DNA of 64,000 bases from Utricularia gibba. Its lineage: Eukaryota > Streptophyta > Magnoliopsida > Lamiales > Lentibulariaceae. This document shows, piece after piece, positions 9,912 to 22,859 of this stretch (position 1 is the stretch's first letter; each line of letters starts with the position of its first letter). The stretch is taken from contig NEEC01000004.1 in NCBI GenBank assembly GCA_002189035.1, positions 4,030,001 through 4,094,000 on the forward strand, written 5' to 3'. The position numbers were made by a program, and so were the translations under genes. The notes below the pieces were generated by a model, which had not been told where the DNA came from, made no database searches, and worked only from the letters and a program-made list of their open reading frames with translations.

Positions 9912-12900
9912 ATGGAAGACTCAAGGAATCCTCTGGTTTTTGCTTACTATGTCACTGGCCATGGCTTTGGCCACGCAACCCGTGTTGTTGAGGTCTTTTA
10001 TTTTTATTTTTCAAATTTTCTCATTGGATTTGATTCCACAAAAAAGAATGTATAATCAGTCATATGGGTATCTACCAAAAGTTTTCTTCTTAGTTTAATG
10101 CGATTGTGATTCCTGCATGTGGAGAATATCTTATTCACTTATCTCCTTTTTGTGGTTGTTTTATATTCTGTTTAGTCTCCTCAGAATAAGATGACTGGTT
10201 TGAGGAATTGAGTTTGTTAATGTCATTGATCGTTGTCTAATTCAGTTGTGTTCCTTGAGTATAACCTCTAAATGTTGAATACTGTGTGTTTGGGTGTTTT
10301 AACATATAAATATCGATCAGGTTGCTCGTCATCTCATACGTTTGGGGCATGTAGTTCACATGGTCACTGGTGCACCTGATTACATGTATACGACGGAGAT
10401 ACAGTCCCCTCGACTCTTCTTGCGCAAGGTTCTGCTTGGATTTCGTGTCTGCTTGATCTTCATTTTGGCTAAAAGTACTTTTCCACAATTTTAGGTTCTT
10501 CTAGATTCTGGAGCTGTTCAAGCAGAAGCCTTGACAGTTGATCGCCTTGCATCCTTACAGAAGGTGAATGGATTACTCCTAAGTTTGCTTTTTTATGTAG
10601 CCAATGATCATATCTTTTGCTTCTCAAGGTTTACTGCATACTTTTTGTGTGTTTAGTACTCCGAGATGGCTGTAGTGCCTCGAGAGTCCATTTTAAAGAC
10701 TGAAGTCGCGTGGCTAAAAGACATCAAAGCTGATTTTGTGGTAGAGTTTCATATTTTACTATTCTTTCAACGAGCTACCTGAGAAGTTGATGTTGCATCT
10801 GTCATTTATCTTCATATATAAACTCAGTTTGCTGGACTTTAGATTCTTCATGATTGATTCTTCCTTGGAGTTGTCTATCTTTCTCATCACTGAAGCAGTT
10901 GACTGCACATGTTGCTGTTTTAGCAGAGCTTGAAGGCCCAAGAATCCATATGCATTTCCTAGTAATGTGGCTTAAAGCACATCTTTTTCATTATAACTTG
11001 TCATCATAACTTGTAAGTGCAGGTGTCTGATGTTGTTCCCATTGCCTGTCGAGCCGCATCTGATGCTGGAATTCGTTCTGTCTGCATCACGAATTTTAGG
11101 TAACTTTTCTGTATTGTATGCATCCCTTTGCCTATAAAGGAAGACATTCCAGCAAAGCTGCTTCAAACCCCGTTAACTCTGTATATCCAGTTTCTTGATA
11201 GAGTTTTGTTCATTTTATTAGCCATACCGAATTCATAGATGATGAGTTTTATCATTCCCTCCCCATTTTTTCCTGCATATTCATTTGACTCTCTTTGATC
11301 AGTTGGGATTTCATATACGCTGAGTATGTAATGGCTGCCGGTCTGCATCACAGAGCAACAGTATGGCAGGTAAGCTTTGTAAACCCTTTGCTCTTTCTTG
11401 AGATAGAATTTCTAAGAATCTGTCTGATAAACTTTGATGTTATGTTTTGTTACACTAGGTAGCGGAGGATTATTCGCACTGTGAATTCGTTGTTCGTCTC
11501 CCCGGACACTGTCCAAGTACTAGCAGATTAACTTGATGTTCTTTAGAAACTTCCACTTCACTTGCTAGCATTTAGAATTGCCAGCATTTTTGGTAATTTT
11601 TGTGTGCATTTTCATGGCAGTGCCTGCTTTTCGTCACGCCATTGATGTGCCCTTAGTAGTTAGGAGATTGCATAAATCAAGACAAGAGGTAATCCAGAAG
11701 CAGTTTTCCCTTGGAGTGAATGAAGCCATTTGAATTATGCTGTTTTTTGCATTGTACTAAGGTGAGGACAGAGCTCGGAATCCCTCAAGATGCCAGGGTG
11801 GTGATCCTCAACTTTGGTGGTCAGGTGAAGACTATTCTCAACTCTCTGCAGAATGACTGTTGCTGATGTGCCCCATTCTAACGCTTGTTTCCTGGATATC
11901 AAGTTGCAGCCTGTCGGTTGCACATTAAAGGATGAGTTCCTGCCTGATGGATGGCTCTGCCTGGTATGCTGTTCAAACCATCTTAATGCATCATGCCTTC
12001 CTGCAATGCAACACAACAAAAGTGCTTGAATGTTGCGTTCAGGTTTGTGGTGCTTATGAAATGGAACTTCCCTCAAATTTTATAAAGTTGGCAAAGGATA
12101 CTTACACCCCTGATGTAATAGCTGCATCCGACTGCATGCTTGGTACTACTTGAGCTGCTCCTGTCGCTACTTCGGTTAAAAAGTAGACTCCTTTCATCTT
12201 CTGCTTTTTCAGGGAAGATTGGGTATGGAACAGTCAGTGAGGCACTTGCATACAAGATACCTCTCGTCTTTGTTCGCAGGGACTACTTCAATGAAGAACC
12301 ATTTTTGAGAAACATGCTTGAGGTATTTGATTTTTTTTGTTGTCATGGACAGCATCTTCGGATGAATCCTAAAAACCGTTGTCTGTTATCAGCATTACCA
12401 CACTGGAGTTGAGATGATACGGAGGGATTTACTTTCTGGGCACTGGGGACCGTACCTCGAGCATGCCATTTGTCTAAAGCCATGTTACCAAGGGAGCATA
12501 AATGGTGGAGAGGTACCAATTCACTTTGAAGTCTAGCCCTTCGTAGGATGAGGGTCACCAGTTCTTCACTGTTTCTGCTGGCCATTTTTCATTGAATACC
12601 CAGATTGCAGCTCATCTGCTGATCGATACAGCCCGTGGCAAAAGCTATGTCCCTGACAAGGTGATGGCCTCTTGCCTCGACTGGCATTGTTCTGAACAAA
12701 CCGGCTGATTTCCTTTCTATCTTGCTTCAACCGTGCTAGGCTGATGGGTCTCGCAGACTCCGTGATGCTATTGTTCTTGGGTATCAACTACAACGAGCTC
12801 CCGGAACAGATCTCAGCATCCCGGAGTGGTACACAAATGCAGAAAACGAACTCCTGAGATCTCCACTGGCTGAAGCAGAGGACAAAAATTTCAACTCTCC

Positions 12901-15628
12901 GTTGAGTGACTTTTCAACATCAATTTTTGTTTCTCTTATTTGGTTACCTGCTGAAAGCTCTTTCCATATTTTTGGTTAGGTACCCTGGAGATTTCGAGAT
13001 ACTGCACGGTGATGTCATGGGCCTTTCGGATACAGCAAATTTCTTGAAATGCTTATCCGAACTTGATAATGCCATTCACTCCCCTGAGAAACGCCAGATG
13101 AGAGAGCATAAAGCTGCAGCAAAGCTCTTCAATTGGGAGGTATTCTTTTAGTTAGCAGAAAATCAAGTTACAGATGCATGGATAACCATATTTCTTATAG
13201 GAGGACGTTTACATCGCAAGAGCACCAGGGAGGCTCGATGTGGTTGGTGGAATCGCAGACTACTCCGGAAGCCTTGTCCTGCAGGTACTTAATCCATCTC
13301 CACCCACTAACAGAAAATACCAATATAACTGCTGCCATTGCTGCATCTTTGCTTGACGATTTTTCTTCGAATTCGCTGCCTTCAAATACTTACAGTTGCC
13401 CATACGAGAAGCTTGCCACGTTGCATTGCAAAAAACTGATCCAACAAAACATAGACTATGGAAGCATGCACAGGCTCGTCAAGATGCCAAGGGACTTGGT
13501 CCATCTCCTGTTCTACAAATAGTATGTAATAATGCTTCAATGAGCATAGCTTGCTCTCTGTTCCAGTAACTTCGCACGGTTTCACATACCAATATAATCC
13601 TCTTTGTTTTAGGTATCCTATGGATCTGAGTTGAGCAACCGTGGACCAACATTTGACATGGATCTTTCAGATTTCATGGATGGTGAACACCCTATGTCAT
13701 ATGAGAAAGCCAGAAACTATTTTTCCCGTGATCCATCTCAAAAGTAAATTAATCTTTCTCGTACTCATTTTCCACTCAATGGTCTGCTTCTGCTCTTAAC
13801 CGTACTTTTCTCCTAGATGGGCAGCGTATGTAGCTGGAACCATTCTTGTTCTAATGAAAGAACTTGGTGTCCGGTTCGACAACAGTATAAGCATGTTGGT
13901 GTGTGTCAGCATGATTACTCATTACTTTACAAAGCTTCACATCCACTTGAGATTGGAGTTTTCTTTTACTTGTAGGTTTCTTCTGCTGTACCCGAAGGCA
14001 AAGGCGTTTCTTCCTCTGCTGCTGTGGAGGTCGCTACCATGTCTGCTGTTGCTGCATCGCATGGTTCCACAGGCTCTCTTTTATGACTTTTCTAAACATG
14101 TGTATGCTGTGCATTCCACAATAAGTTCGTTGCCATCTTTTCCTGTCAGGATTGGAGATCAGCCCCAGAGAACTGGCTTTGCTCTGCCAAAAGGTTAATT
14201 CTGAGCGCCATTTTGGCTTGCCACTTCATGATATCTGACTGTTTTCTGATGTAAAGGTGGAGAATCATGTCGTTGGAGCTCCTTGCGGTGTCATGGATCA
14301 GATGGCTTCCGCTTGTGGTGAAGCTAATAAACTTCTTGCTATGGTTTGCCAGGTAAATAAGGTCTTCATTCTGAATCATCTGTAACATCATTCTAACAAA
14401 GTGAGACCACTGTGCAGCCTGCTGAAGTCTTGGGGCTCGTAGACATTCCGAGCCACATACGGTTTTGGGGAATTGACTCCGGCATCCGCCACAGGTGCCA
14501 AATAAGAGCTTACCACAGTAGCTTAAGAACTTCATAATCTAATATACTCCAATGAACTATCTGCAGTGTAGGTGGAGCTGATTATGGTTCTGTGAGGATA
14601 GGAGCTTTTATGGGTCGGAAAATCATCAAATCCGTTGCATCAGAGCATTTGTCCAATGGCATCACATCTGATGATCATGAGGCGGATGGTGTTCAACTCC
14701 TTGAGTTGGAGGCTTCTATCCAGTACTTGTGCAACTTGCCACCACACAGGTGACAATGGTAACAAAGGGTTCTTTATCCAGTCTGTAATTGTGTTAAACA
14801 ATCAATGCATCCCGCAGATACGAAGGTCTTTACAGTAACAAGGTTCCTGAGAGTGTAGTTGGAGACAGATTCTTGAAGAAATACGGAGACCATGATGATT
14901 CAGTCACTGTGATCGACAGCAAGAAGAGCTATGGAGTCAAAGCAGCAACAATGCATCCAATTTACGAAAATTTTCGAGCTAAGGTTTAGCCATACACCAC
15001 CATTTCTCAAATCTCTCCTCTGCTACTCCCGTTTTCACAGTTATGCTCCTTGCTATACGAGATTTCAGGCATTCAAGGCACTACTAACATCATCTAGTTC
15101 AGACGATCAGCTCACTGCCCTGGGTGAACTGTTGTATCAAGTAAGACAATTTTCATCTATCTATCCAACTCCAGTAAAGTAGCTGAATGCTTGATAGTAA
15201 TCGAATCTTGCCTGCAGTGCCATTACAGCTACAGCGCGTGTGGGCTCGGGTCCGACGGTACCGATCGGCTGGTTCAGCTAGTGCAGGAGGTGCAGCACAG
15301 CAAGAGCAAATCGGCCGAAGCAACATTGTACGGTGCTAAGATCACCGGCGGCGGATCCGGAGGAACTGTCTGTGTCGTTGGTAGGAATTGCCTCCGTAGC
15401 AGCGACCAAATTCTTCAGGTTAGACTCTCTGGTGATGGAAAATGAATCCATTGATAGGATTAGCATTTCAGAGATGGATTTTTGCTCGTGCAGATCCAGA
15501 AGAAGTACAACGACGCAACGGGGCATATGCCGCTGATCTTCGAAGGATCATCCCCCGGTGCCGTGACATTTGGGTATCTGAAGATACGCCGGTGCCGCCA
15601 GCCCGTGCTGCCGGAGCGAAACACATAA
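9912..15628 (+). CDS. ARA1: L-arabinokinase
   Basis: Twenty-nine in-phase exons, from 9912..9992 to 15494..15628, encode about 973 residues. The enzyme phosphorylates free L-arabinose to L-arabinose 1-phosphate in the sugar salvage route to UDP-arabinose for cell-wall polymers. The N-terminal third is a glycosyltransferase-like domain (start [18 protein letters not shown]; later [17 protein letters not shown]). The C-terminal half is a GHMP kinase: [17 protein letters not shown], the ATP-binding loop [15 protein letters not shown] near residue 626, and the glycine-rich motif [12 protein letters not shown] near residue 906. The protein matches Arabidopsis ARA1 end to end as I remember it. Exon 15 ends in phase 2 at 12900, which resolves an apparent frame conflict with exon 16 at 12980. 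The start is the first in-frame ATG ([10 protein letters not shown]). No lesion was seen. Confidence 0.95.
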
Positions 15629-15759
15629 AGATCATAGAAAAAGCAATAAACGTCTTCTTTTGTTAACCGCATCAAATTTATGGCGTCCCAGTTGCCACGT
15701 CTCCTTTGTCAGCTTCACAGCTGTGAAAACCGGTACTCTTGAACACCAAGCCGAAAGCC

Positions 15760-18675
15760 ATGGTTCAACTTCAAATCTCTGCATTTGTTTCTCGTCCCAT
15801 ATTTGCACCACTTATTTTTTCTTCAGCTCTCACAGTTGGAAAATCGAAATTTTTGCACTCGTCTTCTTGCGCTATGCATTCTTCTAACACGATCAGAGCT
15901 GGGCGAACAACTGTTCAAAACGTTCCTGATTATGGGTCGGCGGAAATGGAGCTTATAGCTGAACAAGCATTTGCTCGCTACATGTTTGACGGGTTGTCAC
16001 AGAGGAGAGGAAAGGGGGTTGCTATTGTTTGGTTTAGGAATGATTTGAGGATACTTGATAATGAGGTGTTGTTCAAAGCTTGGGCTTCATCTCAAATAGT
16101 ATTGCCTGTTTATTGTTTGGACCCGAGGCTTTTTGGCTCCACTCACTTTGGTTTTCCGAAAACTGGAGGTAACTAAAGCTTCGGTTTTCCTCGATGGAGC
16201 TGAACTGTGTACATACATACCTCAGAATATGAGAATGGGGTAGTGATACGGGAGTTATGAGTGTGTTTTCTGTTTCTTTTCCGGTTTCTTGTGCTTTCTG
16301 TTGTTTTTTGTTTGGCAAGTTCTTACTATTCTTCCTCTTTAGTATTTTCTTCATCTATAATAATTTGTCCTCTATCCTGTGGCAGCTATGAGGGCACAGT
16401 TTATTATTGACTCTCTGTCAAACTTGAAGCAAAATTTGATGAAGAGGGGTCTGAACCTTTTGATTCAACAAGGGAAACCTGAGAATATTCTTCCTTCTCT
16501 CGCACAAGCATATGGTGTTCACACGGTTAAAAATTGTATACCATTGTTACTTCATTGTCCTTTGAGAGAAGGTTTAAATTTATTGTCATGTGGCAGGTTT
16601 ATGCTCAAAAAGAAACCTGCAGTGAGGAGCTGAATGTTGAAAAACTGGTTTCCAAGAACCTACAGAAGGTTAAATTACAGTCAGGTGGGAGCTTATCAAC
16701 TCAGGATGTTTCGACAACTATCGGAACCAAATTGGAATTGATATGGGGGTCTACAATGTACCACATTGATGACCTTCCATTTAGTTATGCTGATATCCCT
16801 GATGTATACACTGTGTTCCGTAAGGTACTTTTCTGGTTTGTGGGGTTTGAGTTCAGAGACGTTACTCATTCAACAATAACATCATGTCAGCATGTAATCT
16901 GAATGATGATCACATTATGCAGGCAGTTGAGGCAAAATCTCGGATCCGTAATTGCATTAAGCTACCATCTTCGCTGGGCCCTACACCAGTGGTTGAAGAT
17001 TGGGGATGCGTTCCGGAGATTTCTTCCCTTGGGCTTACATCAAACACGGTTTGTTTTTTTCATATCAGAATGCAAGTGAAAGGCTGCACTTCAGCCGCTT
17101 CTGGGACTGTATTTTTCTGAACTTGTGATATATATCTTCAGATTAGCAAGGGTCTTTACTTTGTTGGCGGTGAGAGTGCAGCAATCAGTAGAGTTCATGA
17201 GTATTTCTGGAAAAAGGCAAGATGTCTTCAGCATTCTTTTCTTTTTGTTTGAGGATTGAAAACAAATTCTTGTTTCTGTTTACATAGGATCTCTTAAAGA
17301 CATATAAAGTGACTCGAAATGGAATGTTGGGACCTGATTATTCAACAAAATTTTCAGCTTGGCTTGCCACTGGTAGCCTTTCTCCTCGTTTCATTCATGA
17401 AGAGGTACGTTGTATTGACCATTTCTTCTGTGTGCACTCTTAACTACGAAGCTGATGATGCTAAGAATTCAACTTTTAAAGGTGAAAAGGTATGAGAAGC
17501 AGAGGGTGGCAAACGACTCTACATACTGGTATCTTTTCTCCCAGTAACCGCACATCCGTCCATTGTTTTAATGATGCAGAAATCATCCTCTCAATGAATA
17601 TAGGGTTTTGTTCGAACTTGTGTGGAGGGACTACTTTAGATTTCTGTCCATCAAGCAAGGAAACTCTCTTTTCCACTCTGGTAAAAAGAACATTACAATA
17701 ATACCTTTATTGCATGCTTAAGGTCTTTATTACCTGTCCTGATATGAGCACCCGCTGTTCTTAAGGTGGTCCTCGGAATTTAAAGACTAACTGGAACCAA
17801 GATCGAGGACTGTTCGATGCATGGAGGAATGGGGAGACAGGGTATATACTTATACTGTCCTTTGATCTCTCTCCCACTCTCTCTTTTCTGATAAAATAGG
17901 GAAACACAAATCAGAAGAATCCTACCATCAAATTTGTCTTCATGGAGTAATTGAACGGTGATCACTTCCCAGGTACCCTCTAATAGACGCAAATATGAAG
18001 GAACTATCGACTACAGGTTTCATGTCGAATCGTGGGCGACAGGTGAAGAGCTAAAGACCTCACTGTAACTACATACTTCTTCCTTTCTTCAGTCGAATGG
18101 TACCTAAAAAACCCCACCTTTCCTGTTAAGATTGTCTGCTCATTTCTTGTTCGTGACATGGGGATTGACTGGAGAATGGGAGCCGAATGGTTCGAGAGTT
18201 GCCTCATCGATTACGACCCCTGTTCCAACTACGGCAACTGGACCTATGGAGCAGGTAATCTTTATGAAGTTTCACATGAAATATAGCACTATCACTATCT
18301 AGCTCCCCAAGTGACTCTTCTACTGCTTCCATTTACCTCCAAAGCTTTTGCCAATGCTCTAGGTGTGGGGAATGATCCCAGGGAGGACAGATACTTCAGC
18401 ATTCCCAAACAGGTTCGAGTCAGCTGTTTTAATGTCTGCAACTTGTGGCTCCTCATCCTTTTGTGAACTGGTTTTAGGCTCAGAACTACGATCCCGATGG
18501 CGAGTTCGTAGCTTACTGGTTACCGCAGCTGAGACCTCTGCCAAAAGAGAAGCGCCATAGCCCTGGTCTGGTCTACTTGAAGCCCATCGTTCGCCTCAAG
18601 TTTGCCGGAAATGTGAAGCCAACGGGAAAAACCAACAGGGCCGGCAGCCAAGCCAGGGGGATCGGTCGCGTCTAG
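15760..18675 (+). CDS. CRYD: Cryptochrome DASH (organellar photolyase-like protein)
   Basis: Thirteen in-phase exons (15760..16168 through 18478..18675) encode about 578 residues. The first 80 residues are Ser-rich and basic, like a plastid or mitochondrial transit peptide. The photolyase alpha/beta domain starts at [19 protein letters not shown]; the FAD-binding helical domain carries [46 protein letters not shown] and [20 protein letters not shown]. This is the CRY3 type, which repairs cyclobutane pyrimidine dimers in single-stranded or looped DNA and binds FAD and an antenna folate. The intron after FWKK uses a GC donor (AAG|GCAAGA at 17217). The C-terminal tail is Gly/Arg-rich but shorter than in Arabidopsis. 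The gene starts only 131 bp after the ARA1 stop. Confidence 0.95.
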
Positions 18676-19886
18676 ACGATTTGTTTTTTAAAGAAAATAA
18701 CAATTGATTTTAAATAAATAAATCAAATTTTAAGAGGGAAAAAAGTTGATCCACATCCCTTCAGAACTGCACATCCAGATGCATATTTTTACCATGGAAT
18801 AATGTATTTTAGTTACGTGAAAATATACACCATTTAGGAAAATTAAAAAATATATTTGATATATAATTTTTTATAAAAATGAGTTTAAAAAAATATTTCG
18901 TTATAATCTATAATATGAAAAAAAATAATTAAAATTCATTTGATTAATAAAACATAGATTAGATAAAAAAATTTAAAAATATGATTAGAAGAGGTATATA
19001 AATGTTTTAGAAATAATGTATATATGAAAAAATATTTTATCAACATGTGATGTGTGTTATGTGTAAACAAATATGTTAATAAATACCTAAAAAATTTATC
19101 TCAATCAAGATTTACATTCACTATATATGATATTTTCCATTTTAAAAATACAATCCTCACTATTTTATGTTTTTTTAAATAAAATGTTTCATAAAAGATT
19201 AATAGTATTCTTTTATTTAAATACGTTATTTTATACATTCGTAATCAATATGATATATTGTTTATTAGGTCTATAGACTTACATTATCCCCTCCTCTCAG
19301 ATACTTGTTGTCCCACTATTGATATACACATGTATCTCATTTTGATATCAAATTTCAAAACTTACGTTTTTCTTATACTATATTATTTCTTTTAAGTACT
19401 AAACTTTCATGGTTGTAAGTTATTTATTTTTGAGTAAAAAATTTCGTACAAGATTAGAAATATCGCTCTATTTATATATATCATTTATTTCATTTGTAAA
19501 CAATGTGTTATATCATTTTCTAGGTTCTTAATTTTACATTATTTTCTAAACAATTTTAATCTTGTATGAATTTTTTTTCTAGAGTAGAATAATATAAAAT
19601 TGTAAAAATTAAATATTGCAAGGAACAACATCACATAAATAAAGTTGAGATTTTCAAGTGAAGAAGAGTGAACTTGGCGGAATGCTAGTAATTTATGAAT
19701 GTAATTTGTTATAATTGTTTTGTATTAAATTCAATCTTAATTTTTTTTTTCAATGGAAAAGAGATGCACACTCTCCACCTCACACTCTCAACTAACTACT
19801 AACGAACATGTACTGCATCTATATAAGCACAGCACACACAAATCCCATCATTACCTTCATCATCGTCACCTATTTGCCTCACCGGA
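18676..19886. other. AT-rich spacer and FLA promoter
   Basis: About 1.2 kb of very AT-rich sequence. A TATA-like CTATATAAGC lies near 19818, about 65 bases before the FLA start codon. No gene or named repeat was recognised. Confidence 0.5.
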
Positions 19887-20825
19887 ATGAGTCGACTCAC
19901 CGACGCCGCAGCCGTCGTCTTCGTCCTTCTTGTCTATTTCTTCTCCGTCTCCGCCTTCAACATCACCCGCATTTTAGAACAATACCCCGATTTCAAAGAA
20001 TTCAACCATATTTTGACACGAACACAACTCGCCACAGAGATCAACAGCCGGAGAACGATCACCGTCCTCGCGGTTGCTGACGGCAAGCTGGGAGGAATTC
20101 GAGGGAAAGGGGACGATGTTCTGAAGAGAATCCTGAGTAACCACGTCGTTCTTGATTACCACGATGTCTCGAAGCTTAGCAAACTTAAGAGTCAGAGAAC
20201 TGTCGTCACGATCCTGTATGGAGCTAGTGGCATTGAGTATAGCGGACAGGGATTCTTGAATGTCGTGCGTAGAATCGACGGCGCCGTCGTTTTCGGCTCC
20301 GCTGTGAAAGGGGCTCCGCTTAATTGTGTACTCGAGGGCTTCGTTGCTTCTCAGCCGTACAGAGTGTCAGTTCTCAACGTTTCTAACGTTATCGTTGCGC
20401 CGGGGATTGATGGAAGCAGTGATCCGGCATCCGCACCGCCACCGGTTTCTTGGATTTCAATGGATTCAGGGCCTTCACCTGGCGGCGGCAATGCCTTTCC
20501 CACGGATTCAGGCCCATCTCCAGGCGGTGGCAATGGCATTCCTGAGTCTTCGGTGCCTTCTCCAGGAGGCGGCAATGCCTTTCCTGCGGATTCAGGCCGA
20601 TCTCCAGGCGGCGGCAATGACATTCCTGAGTCTTCGGTGCCTTCTCCAGGAGGCGGCAATGCCTTTCCTGCGGATTCAGGCCCATCTCCAGGCGGCGGCA
20701 ATGACATTCCTGAGTCTTCAGGCCCATCTCCAGGTGGTGACAATGGCATTGCCGACGGGAAGGTGAAGCTCCTCCCAGTACCACGGCGGAACGACTACCT
20801 TCCGGCACCTCAGCGGCGGTGGTAG
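19887..20825 (+). CDS. Fasciclin-like arabinogalactan protein, single FAS1 domain, C-terminus probably frameshifted
   Basis: One exon of 312 codons. Residues 1 to about 24 form a signal peptide (VVFVLLVYFFSVSA). A single FAS1 domain follows, from FNITRILEQYPDFKEFN to NVSNVIVAPG, with the H1 (TVLAVADG) and H2-like (VVTILYG) regions. Then comes a Ser/Pro/Gly-rich repeat with Pro residues suited to hydroxylation and arabinogalactan addition. This matches the FLA3/5/14 class of cell-surface proteins. In this frame the protein ends in a charged tail (VPRRNDYLPAPQRRW), although family members end in a hydrophobic GPI-anchor signal. Just such a tail (SGTSAAVVASLALLARI, stop at 20852) is encoded in another frame from 20762, so a 1-base loss or 2-base gain near 20750-20762 is likely. 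As written, the protein would be secreted without an anchor. Confidence 0.85.
   Translation: MSRLTDAAAVVFVLLVYFFSVSAFNITRILEQYPDFKEFNHILTRTQLATEINSRRTITVLAVADGKLGGIRGKGDDVLKRILSNHVVLDYHDVSKLSKLKSQRTVVTILYGASGIEYSGQGFLNVVRRIDGAVVFGSAVKGAPLNCVLEGFVASQPYRVSVLNVSNVIVAPGIDGSSDPASAPPPVSWISMDSGPSPGGGNAFPTDSGPSPGGGNGIPESSVPSPGGGNAFPADSGRSPGGGNDIPESSVPSPGGGNAFPADSGPSPGGGNDIPESSGPSPGGDNGIADGKVKLLPVPRRNDYLPAPQRRW
20463..20756 (+). repeat. 42-bp coding tandem repeat in the FLA gene
   Basis: Seven units of 14 codons, consensus DSGPSPGGGNAFPA, alternate between an AFP-type and an IPES-type ending, so there is also an 84-bp higher-order unit. Units 3 to 6 are nearly identical, pointing to recent slippage or unequal exchange. 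All units keep frame. Confidence 0.9.
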
Positions 20826-22859
20826 CCTCGTTGGCTCTTCTCGCCCGCATTTGAAAAAGGCGTTTAGGGCCGCCTTAATAACTTATTCGATCCACGAGCC
20901 TTTTTCGTTCATACTTGATTCAAATGCCAACTCCTAAAGTTGTTGAAATTAAGGATGGTATGAATGTAGGCAATTCAGTATATTAAGCCCAATTACAAAA
21001 AATACATGGATTAGTTAAGTATAATCAATTATTAGTAATTAATAATTTTGTATATATTGAATTATATCAATTTTATTTTTTTATTTGTGATTATTTTACT
21101 TTAATTTCAAATCGAACTATTGATCCAATTAAGATTATTTTTAAAATTGTATGTATTATTCAAATCTATTGATTTAATTTTTATTGTCTAACTTAAATAC
21201 ATCTTTTTTATATTTTTTGATCAAAACTCAAATCATTATAAAATCCATATTAACTATCCAAATCGTATTTAAGATAAATAATTCAATAACAAATTGAAAT
21301 TAAAAATCTTATTGTTGTGGTCGGAAATCGGCACTAAAGCAGAAACCGATTTTCAGGTTACGGACAAAGTCGAACAAGTTGGATCCGATTTAGATATTAG
21401 CGTTTTGGATGATGTAATGCAGTTGACATAAATATGAAAATAGACAGATTTTAACGTGGAAACCATCGGAGGACGGAAAAAGCACGAAGTTATTGGAGCT
21501 CGCCCGAAAATGATTTCATTAGATGAAGGTAGAGAAAAGATACAAATTAGAGTGCAAGGAGTTCAAACTTTTCTTCTTCATGTTTTCTCGTATTTATAGG
21601 AAAAGCTAATCTGAGCGAATTCTAAATCATGTAAATGCCGGCTGCTTTCTATACCTGCTAATCGTACAGTTGTCATGCTATCAGGTAACCACTAATTATT
21701 CTGATATCACTGTAATTCGATTACTTTTCAAATTGTTCAAAATGACTGTCCACTATCAAATTCTAACACTTATCGATCTGTCAGTTTATAACAATTTGTT
21801 AGTACACCTTTTAGCTACTTTTCAGTAACCGATTAGTCTTATCGATTTCAGATTCCATCACTTATGTATTAAGATGAGAACACATATAAAATCTAAGTAA
21901 ATGAAAAAAAAATGAATCATTTAAAAAAAATAGATTTCATATATTATTAATGATTTATAATTCTGATCATTCAATAAAAGATTATTTTACTTTAATAAAA
22001 CTGACTAATCCAAGTATCAATATTAGTTTATTTAAAAGGGAGCAAACTTCATTTTTCAATTTAGTAATATTTAAATTAAATTGAATATAATCTCAAATTA
22101 AACCTATATTTATGAAATACTAGTGATACTCTCAAATACATGTACTTCTCTATTTAATATTTTTGATAAATAAAGAAATACATTAATATTATTTCCGTTA
22201 ATGTTTTATATTTCATTTTCAAATTTTAAAATTCAACCGTTTTTTAAATCATTTAAATAATAAATAAATTACTGCAAAAAAACATTTTTTTAAACAAGAA
22301 ATTGTTTTTTTGAAAGACATATTAAAAATAAATTTTAATATCTACCACCGAAATAAACACATGATACACGTGACTTTATATTGCCGATATTTTACAGTTT
22401 ACACACCCTAAACCTAAATCACAAATACCTTACAAAAATATGTACTAAATAGGATGGAAGTTTGCCGACAACATATATTTCTTCAAAGTTTCTCAGAATC
22501 ATCAGATCCTTTTGATGATGAAATAGCAGAAAAAAAAAACGCCTCATAACGAACATCTGTCAGTCTACGGAGATGGGGGAATCATCATCGTCAAGTATGA
22601 AGAGGGAACGGGGAGAAGAAGATATAACCCTCGTCCATCTGAGCCAATGGTGAATGAATTGTTGGGGTGTTGGATTCTGATGATAGGTAAGGATGAACAT
22701 GAGATAAAACAGCAGCAATCGGAAAGAAACTCACGAAAACCAGAGCATGAAAGCAGGAAGAATGAAAATTTAAAACATAATCTTGAGTTTATTATTTTGG
22801 ACAGTAGTACAACTAAATGGGCCGAGAGAGATGACCTAATACTTGATCCATATCAGTGA
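20826..22859. other. AT-rich intergenic region
   Basis: No supported gene. A 26-codon ATG frame at 22573..22653 begins MGESSSSSMKRERGEED and is followed by an overlapping unknown frame up to 22859; both could be leftovers of a gene. The block at 21305-21900 is less AT-rich than its surroundings and may be an old repeat, but I found no ends. Confidence 0.4.

Noticed and set aside
12740-12980. Apparent frameshift between L-arabinokinase exons 15 and 16
   Set aside because: A donor at CTCTCC|GTTGAG (12901) gives phase 2 and joins correctly to the exon at 12980, so the gene is intact.
20351-20749. Long minus-strand and alternative-frame open frames across the FLA repeat
   Set aside because: They are frames created by the 42-bp repeat, whose length is a multiple of three, so any frame free of stops in one unit stays open. 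They carry no known domain.
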